A stretch of DNA of 6,142 bases from Akkermansiaceae bacterium (GTDB taxonomy: Bacteria; Verrucomicrobiota; Verrucomicrobiia; Verrucomicrobiales; Akkermansiaceae). The stretch covers positions 1-6,142 of the forward strand of contig JAQGPE010000086.1 in assembly GCA_028293225.1 (NCBI GenBank), read 5' to 3'. The notes under the pieces were generated by a model. The model had not been told where the DNA came from. It did no database searches and saw only the letters and a list, made by a program, of their open reading frames with translations. Positions 1-6,068 of this stretch are shown piece by piece. Every line of letters begins with the position of its first letter. The first letter of the stretch is position 1. Position numbers and translations under genes: made by a program.

Positions 1-11
1 CGGAGAGTTCA

Positions 12-45
12 TTCAGAACGCTCAGTCTTGGCTAAACGTTCTGAA
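12..45. repeat. 34-bp imperfect palindrome, copy 1
   Basis: The left arm TTCAGAACGCTCAGTC and the right arm GGCTAAACGTTCTGAA are separated by TT. The arms pair at 13 of 16 positions by Watson-Crick rules, plus one G-T pair. The element is identical at 32 of 34 positions to the copy at 4186-4219 and lies in the same orientation. Similarity continues a little outside the arms, with GTTC before and GCGTC after. There is no T-tract on either side, so it does not look like an intrinsic terminator. It could be a protein-binding site or a member of a dispersed REP-like family. Confidence 0.85.
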
Positions 46-93
46 CGGCGTCTTTCCAGCGGCCGGCGGGTGTGCCGGGGAGGGCGACTGGGA

Positions 94-301
94 GGGATGC
101 GCGATTTGAGAAAACCCCCAGGACAAAAGTCCCAAAAGTCCCAAAAGATCCGGAGGCGTCTGGCTGGTCCGGGATGCGCGATTTGGGAAAACCCCCAGGA
201 CAAAAGTCCCAAAAGTCCCAAAAGATCCCGAAGTATCTGTCTGCTCCGGAATGCGCGTTTTGGAACCCCCCCAGGACAAAAGGGACAAAAGTACCCAAAA
301 G
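94..301. repeat. 77-bp tandem repeat array, about 2.7 units
   Basis: Unit 1 (94-170) and unit 2 (171-247) match at about 70 of 77 positions. Unit 3 starts at 248 and is recognisable to about 301 with small indels, after which it decays. Each unit begins GG(G/A)ATGCGCG, continues through a poly-C block followed by AGGACAAAAG, and then a nested 9-bp repeat of AAAAGTCCC. A partial match just before 94 suggests that an older copy has decayed. The first part of the unit is best conserved, and the last 23 bases carry six of the seven differences between units 1 and 2. The 77-bp period breaks the reading frame, so the array is not protein-coding. Confidence 0.88.
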
Positions 302-387
302 GCCATGGATCAAGGGTTTCCCCCGCCCGCAAGCTATCTACACTCCGGGCCGCCTCGCGACGCCTCTTGCTTCTCCCTCCGCTGCCC

Positions 388-1713
388 ATGCCAGTGCCCG
401 CCGAGTCCTCCACCCGCCCTGCCGCGCCCGCTTTCCGGGAGGCGCTGGGCTTTTGGTGGAAGCTCGGCTGGATCAGCTTCGGCGGTCCGGCGGGGCAGAT
501 CGCGATCATGCACCGGGAGGTGGTGGAGCGGCGGCGGTGGCTGAGTGAGGACCATTTCCTGCACGCCCTGAATTTCTGCATGCTGCTGCCCGGTCCGGAG
601 GCGCAGCAGCTGGCGGTGTATCTGGGCTGGCGGCTGCACGGGGCGCGGGGTGGGATCGCGGCGGGGAGCCTGTTCGTGCTGCCTTCGGTGTTCATCCTGT
701 TTGCCTTGAGCTGGCTCTACATGGCGGGCGGGGAGGTGGTGTGGATCGGCGGGCTGTTCTACGGGCTGACGGCGGCGGTGCTGGCGATCGTGGCCGGCGC
801 GGTGAAGCGGATCGGCTCGAAGGCGCTGAAAACCCCGGCGCTGTGGGGCATCGCGGGGGCGGCCTTTGCGGCGATCTTTTTCCTGCAGGTGTCCTTCCTG
901 TGGATCGTGGCGGCGGCGGCGCTGCTGGGTCTGGCGGGCGGGCGCTGGCTGCCCCGGCAGTTCCCGGGCGGACAGGGTCGCGGCGAGCCGGCGGCAGGGG
1001 CGGGGGAGGCAGAATCCTGCGTGGTGCTGCCCGCTGCGCCGCGTGCGAGTCTGGCCCGGACGCTGAGGATTTCCGGCGTCTGCCTGGCGCTGTGGTGGAT
1101 GCCGGTGCTGGTCGCGGGGCTGCTGACGGACTGGCAGGGGATCCAGTTCAGGGAGGGTCTGTTCTTCAGCAAGGCGGCGCTGGTGACCATCGGCGGGGCG
1201 TATGCGGTGCTGCCGTATGTGGCGCAGATGGCGGTGAATCACTACGGCTGGCTGGGGCAGGGGCAGATGATGGCGGGGCTGGGACTGGCGGAGACCACGC
1301 CGGGGCCGCTGATCATGGTGCTGCAGTTCGTCGGCTTCGTCGCCGCGTGGCGGAATCCGGGAAATCTGCCGCCGCTGGGCGCCGCCGCGCTGGGGGCGCT
1401 GATGACCACATGGGTGACCTTTCTGCCGTCGTTTCTCTTCGTCTTTCTGGGGGCTCCGCACGTGGAGGGCCTGCGCAGACGGCCGGCGCTGGGCTCCGTG
1501 CTGACCGCCATTACGGCAGCCGTCGTAGGAGTGATCCTGAATCTGGCGATCTGGTTCGGCCTGCACGCCATCCACCCGGCGGAGGGCCGCTACGACCTCT
1601 TTGTGGCCGGAGTGGGGCTGGCCGCGTGGCTGGCCATGGAGCGCTTCAAGCTCGGCGTGATCCCGGTGCTGGGGGTCTGCGGCGCGCTGGGGGTCCTGTG
1701 GCGGCTGCTGTGA
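388..1713 (+). CDS. chrA: Chromate transporter ChrA (two-domain, CHR family)
   Basis: This is a predicted inner-membrane transporter of the CHR family, whose characterised members export chromate and give chromate resistance. The 441 residues match the usual length of the long, two-domain form. The first CHR half carries FGGP at residues 31-34, the HREVVERRRW block at 42-51 and PGPEAQQ at 68-74. A hydrophilic linker runs from about 188 to 220. The second half carries GGAYAVLPY at 269-277 and AETTPGPLI at 301-309, both family signatures, and many hydrophobic membrane segments surround these motifs. The ATG at 388 is chosen because family proteins start shortly before the FGGP block and the upstream sequence is repeat DNA; no Shine-Dalgarno sequence precedes it. 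A TTG at 367 is a possible alternative start. No chrB or other chromate genes are visible. Substrate specificity within CHR varies (some members handle sulfate-like anions), so chromate is inferred from the family. Confidence 0.93.
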   Translation: MPVPAESSTRPAAPAFREALGFWWKLGWISFGGPAGQIAIMHREVVERRRWLSEDHFLHALNFCMLLPGPEAQQLAVYLGWRLHGARGGIAAGSLFVLPSVFILFALSWLYMAGGEVVWIGGLFYGLTAAVLAIVAGAVKRIGSKALKTPALWGIAGAAFAAIFFLQVSFLWIVAAAALLGLAGGRWLPRQFPGGQGRGEPAAGAGEAESCVVLPAAPRASLARTLRISGVCLALWWMPVLVAGLLTDWQGIQFREGLFFSKAALVTIGGAYAVLPYVAQMAVNHYGWLGQGQMMAGLGLAETTPGPLIMVLQFVGFVAAWRNPGNLPPLGAAALGALMTTWVTFLPSFLFVFLGAPHVEGLRRRPALGSVLTAITAAVVGVILNLAIWFGLHAIHPAEGRYDLFVAGVGLAAWLAMERFKLGVIPVLGVCGALGVLWRLL

Positions 1714-1723
1714 GGTGCTCCGG

Positions 1724-4093
1724 TCACTGGCCCTTGCTCCACTCCAGGTGCGAGTAGGGCAGGGCGGTGGTGGAGATCAGGTCGGGGATGCCGTCGCCGT
1801 CGAGGTCGGCGGAAAGGGTCTGGTCCCACGCATAGGCGGCGGCAGGGCCGGCGGGGGCGGGGACGGCGAAGTTGCCATCGCCCAGGCCTTTCCGCCACAG
1901 CAGAGTGTTGTCAGCGGGGCTGCGGTAGAAGGCGTCGAGCGATCCGTCGCTATCCAGATCCAGGAAGGCCACCCCGGCGGGCAGGCCGGTGGGGAAGGCG
2001 GGCTCGTCAAACGGGAAGGTCACCGGGTCAAAGGGGTAGATCGCGCTGCTGGTAATGGCACGGGCAAGCAGGACCTGCACGGGCGCGGTGGCCGGGTTGC
2101 TGGAGGGCAGGTAGTTGAAGTAGTCCGGTTGGCCGTCCTGGTTGAAGTCCACCCCGGCGGTGGTGAGGGTGCCAAAGGTGAAGTCGCGGTCGCCGATAGT
2201 GAGGGTCCGGCCGGCGGGAGTTGGGATGACATCGCTGCGGAAGGTCCCGTTGTTTTTGAGCCAGTAGGTGCCTTTCCAGGCGTCCGCCTTGCCGTCCCAG
2301 TTCACGTCCACCAGCGGGCCGGAGCCGAGCAGGGGGAAGCCGGAGTCGCGAGTGGTCAGGGGCTTGAAGCCTTTGCCCGGGAAGCCGCGGAACCAGCGGG
2401 CGCTGGGGTTTTCCACGCTGTTCGGGGTGGTGGTGTAGAGGTCCTCGGTGCCGTCGCCGTTGGCATCGGCCAGTTGCGCGGTGCTCCAGTTCATCTTCGG
2501 CGCGCGGAGGAGGGTCTGCTGGCGGACGCGACCGGGGGCGGGAAAGCTGAGCTCGACGATTTCCAGCGTGGCGGTGGTGGCGGTGCGGTTGGTGGCCGTG
2601 GAGGTGTGCAGGATCAGGGAGGCGGGCTTGCCGGGGTGCTGGCGGATTTCGAGGACTTCGCCCCGGTCGCCGTGGCGGAAGATGTCCTTGCGCTGGAAGG
2701 AGCGGCCCTGTCCGGAGTTGGTCCAGAGGGTGACGGTGAAAGGGTCGCCGGGAGCGGCGGGCGAGGTGGTCAGCAGGTCCGTGTCGCCATCGCCATCCAG
2801 GTCGCCGGCATAGGCCAAAGTCAGGCCGCGGAGAAGATGGGTGCCCGGGTCGGAGACGGGGCGGGGCTTGGGCTGGAGGGCGCCGCTGGCTGAGCCGCGC
2901 CGCCAGACGATCTGGCTGTAGGCCGCTGGGGCTGCTTCGGTATCGCCCAGGGTGGCGGCGACCAGATCGGACACACCGTCGCCGTCCACATCGGCCAACT
3001 GGGGGCTCACGAGGTAGCCGAACTTTCCGAGCGGCTTCAGGTTGATCGAAGGCCTGGTTCCGCCGCGAAGGGTCAGCTCCACCGTGCGCCATGCCGGTTG
3101 CCGGTCGTCGAGGATGGAGACGAGGATCCGCTGCCTGCCGCCGTCCCGCTGGACCGTGGCCGCGCCAATGGTGACGTGTTCGATGGGGCCCACTTTGTTG
3201 ACCGCCGCGAGCCGGTAGCCGTCCGGTCCCTTGAGATAGAGTTGGATTTCCGAGCCGAAACGGGCCAGCAGGCAGGCCGAGGAGGAGATCTCCGGCATGC
3301 GCACGGCGGCGGCCAGAGAGGTGATGCCGGGGAGGTAAAGGTCGGTGAATTCATCGGTCAGGATGCCGTCGCCGTGGTTCCGGGCGCAGTGGACGCTGCC
3401 GGAGTCATCGCGGAAGAACATTTCGTCCCGTCCGTCGCCATCGTCATCGGCCCAGATCGACTCGTAGCTGAGCGCGCCGGCGGTGAACGGAAGGGAGTAA
3501 AGCCCGTCGCCCGAAACCGGGGTGATCCCGCCATTCGGAGCGGCGGTGAAGGCGAAGTGGCCGTGGCCGTCATTCAGCCAGGAGCCGGTGGGGACCAGCA
3601 GGTCGGGGCTTCCATCGCCATTGAGGTCGTGGAGGCGGAGGGCCGGTTGATAGGAGTCGCTCGCCGCGGAAAAGATCAGCTCCGGTGCGGTAGTGACGAA
3701 GCCGCCGTCGCCCGCGCCCCGGATCAGTCCGATCTGGAAGACGGGGGCTGCTGAAGTGCCGGTGTTCACCGAGGTGAGCAGGTCGGCACAGCCGTCGCCG
3801 TCGAAGTCCGCGATGCCGATGAGCCCGGTCTTTCCGGTGGGATCCTGCCAGTCACGGCCGCGCTGGAAGCCGCCCTTGCCGTCGTTGTTCCAGACCACTG
3901 CCACCTTGTCGTTGCTTTCCAGGGCCACCAGGTCGAGGTCGCCGTCGTGATCCATGTCGCTGGCCCTGAGGGTGCTTGCGTCATTGGAGACATTGGCGAT
4001 CTGGCGGGCCGGGGCGAATTCCACCCCGTGGGCCAGGGAAACGGAGCAGGCGAGGAGGAGGGAGCGGGTGAAAAGGCGCGGCAGGGGCTTCAT
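1724..4093 (-). CDS. Secreted FG-GAP/VCBS repeat beta-propeller protein
   Basis: This 789-residue protein is predicted to be exported and to fold as calcium-binding integrin-alpha-like beta-propellers. The N-terminus has a signal peptide (basic MKPLPRLFTR, a short hydrophobic stretch, probable cleavage after AHG at residue 23). LLAC at 13-16 resembles a lipobox, but the preceding hydrophobic stretch is very short. Eleven calcium-loop motifs of the DxDxDGxxD type begin at residues 46, 96, 156, 216, 368, 431, 543, 596, 649, 712 and 763, about 50-63 residues apart except for two gaps. The one at 216 departs slightly at its end. No catalytic domain, transmembrane anchor or C-terminal sorting tag is visible, and the protein ends 18 residues after the last motif. 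Proteins of this family act in adhesion, ligand binding or as parts of secreted enzymes; the role here is unknown. The start ATG (complement of 4091-4093) has a pyrimidine-rich upstream stretch and no Shine-Dalgarno sequence. The gene is divergent from the regulator and convergent with chrA. Confidence 0.92.
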   Translation of the reverse strand: MKPLPRLFTRSLLLACSVSLAHGVEFAPARQIANVSNDASTLRASDMDHDGDLDLVALESNDKVAVVWNNDGKGGFQRGRDWQDPTGKTGLIGIADFDGDGCADLLTSVNTGTSAAPVFQIGLIRGAGDGGFVTTAPELIFSAASDSYQPALRLHDLNGDGSPDLLVPTGSWLNDGHGHFAFTAAPNGGITPVSGDGLYSLPFTAGALSYESIWADDDGDGRDEMFFRDDSGSVHCARNHGDGILTDEFTDLYLPGITSLAAAVRMPEISSSACLLARFGSEIQLYLKGPDGYRLAAVNKVGPIEHVTIGAATVQRDGGRQRILVSILDDRQPAWRTVELTLRGGTRPSINLKPLGKFGYLVSPQLADVDGDGVSDLVAATLGDTEAAPAAYSQIVWRRGSASGALQPKPRPVSDPGTHLLRGLTLAYAGDLDGDGDTDLLTTSPAAPGDPFTVTLWTNSGQGRSFQRKDIFRHGDRGEVLEIRQHPGKPASLILHTSTATNRTATTATLEIVELSFPAPGRVRQQTLLRAPKMNWSTAQLADANGDGTEDLYTTTPNSVENPSARWFRGFPGKGFKPLTTRDSGFPLLGSGPLVDVNWDGKADAWKGTYWLKNNGTFRSDVIPTPAGRTLTIGDRDFTFGTLTTAGVDFNQDGQPDYFNYLPSSNPATAPVQVLLARAITSSAIYPFDPVTFPFDEPAFPTGLPAGVAFLDLDSDGSLDAFYRSPADNTLLWRKGLGDGNFAVPAPAGPAAAYAWDQTLSADLDGDGIPDLISTTALPYSHLEWSKGQ

Positions 4094-4158
4094 GGAGGAG
4101 ATGGGAGGGAGCGTCTTTCACCTAATTGGGAATGGGAACTCAAATAAAGTGACGGACA

Positions 4159-4179
4159 GGGGTGGGGACGGGAGTGGGG
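4159..4179 (+). other. G-quadruplex-forming motif
   Basis: Four guanine runs lie at 4159-4162, 4164-4167, 4170-4172 and 4176-4179. The loops between them are only T, AC and AGT. This meets the standard G3+N1-7 rule with very short loops, which favours a stable structure. The motif sits in the divergent intergenic region, six bases before the 34-bp palindrome, on the strand that is non-template for the regulator. Any function is inference. Confidence 0.7.
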
Positions 4180-4185
4180 CGTTCG

Positions 4186-4219
4186 TTCAGAACGTTCAGT
4201 CTTGACTAAACGTTCTGAA
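4186..4219. repeat. 34-bp near-perfect palindrome, copy 2 (possible operator)
   Basis: The left arm TTCAGAACGTTCAGTC and the right arm GACTAAACGTTCTGAA pair at 15 of 16 positions around a TT centre. The element differs from copy 1 (12-45) at two positions and is the more symmetrical of the two. Each arm contains GTTC/GAAC half-sites, also seen in the site over the downstream hydrolase start. It ends 42 bases before the regulator's start codon, a suitable place for an autoregulatory operator. The second copy upstream of chrA equally allows a dispersed repeat. No T-tract follows on either strand. Confidence 0.8.
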
Positions 4220-4243
4220 TCGCGTCCTTTGCCGCTGCGACCC

Positions 4244-4253
4244 CGCGATCGCG
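4244..4253. repeat. Perfect 10-bp palindrome before the regulator start
   Basis: CGCGATCGCG reads the same on both strands and ends eight bases before the ATG at 4262. It contains the octamer GCGATCGC. In such GC-rich DNA a palindrome of this length could occur by chance, so a role in regulating the downstream gene is only a possibility. Confidence 0.35.
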
Positions 4254-4261
4254 CCGCCTTC

Positions 4262-4717
4262 ATGAAGATCGACAAAGACTCCCAGGAATTCATCGAAAGC
4301 ATGGGCCTGGTGTTTCAGGACGATGGCCAGCCCCGGATCGCCGGGCGGATCCTGGGCTTTCTCACGATCAGGACCGAGGCCCACAGCCTGCAGGAACTCG
4401 CGGACGCCCTGGAGGTCAGCCGGGGCAGCGTCAGCACCAACACGCGGATGCTGGAGCAGATCGGCATCGTCGAGAGGATCGCGAAATCGGGCGACCGGCA
4501 GGGCTTCTACCAGCTGGCTCCGGATGGCTTTTCCCGGGTGATGCGGGGGGCGATCCAGCGCATGGTCAAGACCCGCCAGATCATTCTGAAGGCCCAGGAG
4601 CGCATCCCCCGCAAGACGGCGGCGGCGCAGCGGAACCTGGATGACATGGCGCGCTTCTACGACATGACGATCGATGGCATGTCCGAGCTGATGCGGAAGT
4701 ATTCGGAGGGTTCGTGA
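4262..4717 (+). CDS. GbsR/MarR-type winged-helix transcriptional regulator
   Basis: This is a predicted cytoplasmic DNA-binding regulator of 151 residues, the usual size for GbsR-like members of the MarR superfamily. Residues 8-33 carry the typical opening (EFIESMGLVFQDDGQPRIAG, then RILGFL). A helix-turn-helix follows at about 41-66 (SLQELADALEVSRGSVSTNT then RMLEQIGIVERI), and the beta-wing is at about 69-79 (SGDRQGFYQL). The C-terminal half is helical and probably dimerises the protein. Characterised GbsR proteins repress choline/glycine betaine genes. No such genes are present here, so the ligand is unknown. The ATG at 4262 gives the family N-terminus; an in-frame TTG at 4202 lies inside the palindrome and is rejected. 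No Shine-Dalgarno sequence is seen. The lipoprotein hydrolase gene follows on the same strand after 58 bp, so co-transcription or direct control is plausible. Confidence 0.9.
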   Translation: MKIDKDSQEFIESMGLVFQDDGQPRIAGRILGFLTIRTEAHSLQELADALEVSRGSVSTNTRMLEQIGIVERIAKSGDRQGFYQLAPDGFSRVMRGAIQRMVKTRQIILKAQERIPRKTAAAQRNLDDMARFYDMTIDGMSELMRKYSEGS

Positions 4718-4770
4718 TTTCAAGGTGACCGGGCGGTCCGGTTTTTCAGGCGGTTTTCTTAATTCATTTC

Positions 4771-4788
4771 GTTCAATGCATACTGAAC
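4771..4788. promoter_or_regulatory. Operator-like inverted repeat over the hydrolase start
   Basis: GTTCAATGCATACTGAAC has perfect 5-bp arms (GTTCA/TGAAC) with an 8-bp spacer. The symmetry extends outward imperfectly: ATTTC precedes the left arm and AAAT follows the right. It lies in a locally AT-rich stretch (about 4741-4795) of an otherwise GC-rich window and includes the proposed ATG at 4776. The GTTC/GAAC half-sites match those in the palindrome upstream of the adjacent regulator, so the regulator may bind both. Binding is inferred, not shown. Confidence 0.45.
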
Positions 4789-6068
4789 AAATCAAACGTC
4801 GGCGGTCGCGGCCCGGCATTTTCCTGCGGGCGCTGGCTTTGACGGCGGGCCTGCTGGCCCTGAACTCGTGCAGCACCCTCAACCTTCTGGGCCGGGATGT
4901 GCGGGCGATGGATCAGGACACGCGGCTGGTCGGGCGGATCACCGGCTCGCAGTCCAAGGTGGTGAAGGTCTTTGTGCTGAAGAAGGGCTCCGGCGCGGAG
5001 GGCTACACGGTGGCGGATTGCGGGTCGCCGAACGGGATGGGGGATTTCGCCTTTCTGCTGCCGGGCCGGAAGCCGTATTTCGTGGCGGCGGTGCAGGGCG
5101 GGGGGGAGCGGCTGAGTCTCTACGGCGGTCACGAAATGAGGGAAATCCCGCCGGGGAAGGACTCGCAGGCGACGCCGCTGTTGTTGAATCTGGCCCGCAG
5201 CATCAACCGGAAAGACCCGGCGGTGCGGCCTCTGGATCATGCCCTGGAGTCGTGGGACCCCGGGCAGGCCGGGACCAGCGGGGCGGTGGCGATCGGCTGC
5301 GGGGAGCTCGCTTCGCTGGACGACGCGGCATTCGACGATGAGGCTGGGCTGAAAGGTCTGTGGGCGCCGGTGACCTCCGTCAAGCGGCACGGGATGGGCG
5401 TGTATTTTCTGGAGCCGTATGATCCGAAGAAGATCCCGGTGCTGTTCGTGCATGGCCTCGGCGGGACCGCGCGGTGCTGGCAGCCCCTGATCGACTCGCT
5501 GGATCACCGCCGCTACCAGGCCTGGGTCTACAGCTACCCCTCCGGGCTGCCGCTGGAGGCGGTGGGGAAGGCGCTGGGGGATCTGACCGACCGGCTGCAG
5601 AAGCACTATGGCTTTCGTAGGTTGCACGTGGTGGCGCACAGCATGGGCGGGCTGGTGGCGCGGCGGGCGGTGCAGCGGATCGGGAATGAAATCGGGGGCC
5701 GCTATGTGTCCTCCCTCACCACGATTTCGACGCCGTGGAATGGGGTGCTGTTCACGGTGGTCGGGACGCTGGGCCTGCCCGCGCCGGTGCCGGCGTGGTT
5801 CGATCTGCGGCCGAACAGCAGGTTCATCCGGCAGGTGCTGGAAGATCCCCTGCCGGTGCCGCATCTGCTGATCTCCACGGACAAGGCGCGGTTCAACATC
5901 ACCCTGCCGTGCCGCAATGACGGGACGGTGGCGGTGGCGAGTCAGTTGGATCCGAGGGCGGTTTCGCAGGCGGCGGCGACGTGCGTGGTGCATGAGGACC
6001 ACACGCGGGTGCTGGAGGTGGCGGAGACGAAGCGGGCGCTGGCGGGGTTTTTGCGGAGGGAGAGTTAG
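4776..6068 (+). CDS. Lipoprotein alpha/beta hydrolase (esterase/lipase-like)
   Basis: This 430-residue protein is a predicted envelope-anchored serine hydrolase. The N-terminus is a lipoprotein signal: an Arg/Lys-rich start, a hydrophobic stretch at about 15-29 and lipobox LNSC with the acylated Cys at 32. Ser at 33 does not signal inner-membrane retention under the E. coli rule. Residues 33 to about 215 form an accessory region. Part of it (about 49-105) reads as beta-rich, similar in style to small beta-sandwich domains; I do not recognise the rest. The hydrolase core starts near 218 with the oxyanion-hole motif HGLGG at 226-230. The nucleophile elbow AHSMGG places Ser at 289, the likely acid is Asp382 in NDGTV, and the catalytic His is 409 (or 406) in HEDHTRVL. 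The order and spacing suit lipases and esterases acting on acyl esters; the substrate is unknown. ATG 4776 is preferred because it gives a normal signal peptide. A GTG at 4725, 15 bases after GGAGGG (4705-4710), would add 17 residues. Confidence 0.87.
   Translation: MHTEQIKRRRSRPGIFLRALALTAGLLALNSCSTLNLLGRDVRAMDQDTRLVGRITGSQSKVVKVFVLKKGSGAEGYTVADCGSPNGMGDFAFLLPGRKPYFVAAVQGGGERLSLYGGHEMREIPPGKDSQATPLLLNLARSINRKDPAVRPLDHALESWDPGQAGTSGAVAIGCGELASLDDAAFDDEAGLKGLWAPVTSVKRHGMGVYFLEPYDPKKIPVLFVHGLGGTARCWQPLIDSLDHRRYQAWVYSYPSGLPLEAVGKALGDLTDRLQKHYGFRRLHVVAHSMGGLVARRAVQRIGNEIGGRYVSSLTTISTPWNGVLFTVVGTLGLPAPVPAWFDLRPNSRFIRQVLEDPLPVPHLLISTDKARFNITLPCRNDGTVAVASQLDPRAVSQAAATCVVHEDHTRVLEVAETKRALAGFLRRES

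Larger units (their letters stand above)
1..387. other. Non-coding, repeat-rich leader upstream of chrA
   Basis: No convincing gene is seen on either strand. The frame of the downstream transporter stays open back to about position 28. However, that stretch crosses a tandem repeat whose 77-bp period is not a multiple of three, so successive copies are read in different frames and the translation is low-complexity. The region holds a 34-bp palindrome (12-45), the 77-bp tandem array (94 to about 301) and a short unique stretch (302-387) where the chrA promoter should lie. A weak -10-like TACACT is visible at 339-344, but I see no matching -35 box. The 5' edge may adjoin a gene outside the window. 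Confidence 0.7.

Noticed and set aside
94..301. CRISPR array
   Set aside because: The units are directly adjacent, without unique spacers between short identical repeats, and no cas genes are present.
28..387. 120-residue N-terminal extension of ChrA starting at a TTG inside the palindrome
   Set aside because: It crosses the 77-bp tandem repeat, which is read in a different frame in each unit. The translation is low-complexity, and the CHR family starts near the ATG at 388.
9..695. Minus-strand reading frames over the tandem array, with FWDFWDFCPGG-like repeats
   Set aside because: The repeated peptides come from reading non-coding repeats in several frames. The longer frames also overlap chrA antisense and have no recognisable domain.
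334..1575. 413-residue minus-strand open frame opposite chrA
   Set aside because: Its composition is Arg/Gln/His/Pro-rich, typical of antisense frames in GC-rich genes, and chrA is clearly the real gene here.
1715..2893. 392-residue plus-strand open frame opposite the FG-GAP gene
   Set aside because: It is Gly/Val-rich with no domain. It mirrors the Asp/Gly-rich calcium-loop codons of the real gene on the other strand.
4186..4219. Palindrome copy 2 as an intrinsic terminator
   Set aside because: No T-tract follows on either strand, the stem is not especially GC-rich, and the element lies upstream of both divergent genes.
4202..4261. 20-residue extension of the regulator from a TTG in the palindrome
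   Set aside because: The GbsR-like family N-terminus begins at the ATG at 4262, and the extension resembles only the false extension at position 28.
4797..4835. Twin-arginine (Tat) signal in the hydrolase
   Set aside because: RRRSRPGIF does not match the SRRxFLK consensus. The lipobox with Cys32 explains the N-terminus better, though Tat export of the lipoprotein is not excluded.
4773..6002. 409-residue minus-strand open frame opposite the hydrolase
   Set aside because: It is an Arg/His/Pro/Gln-rich antisense shadow. The plus strand carries a full signal peptide and catalytic triad.
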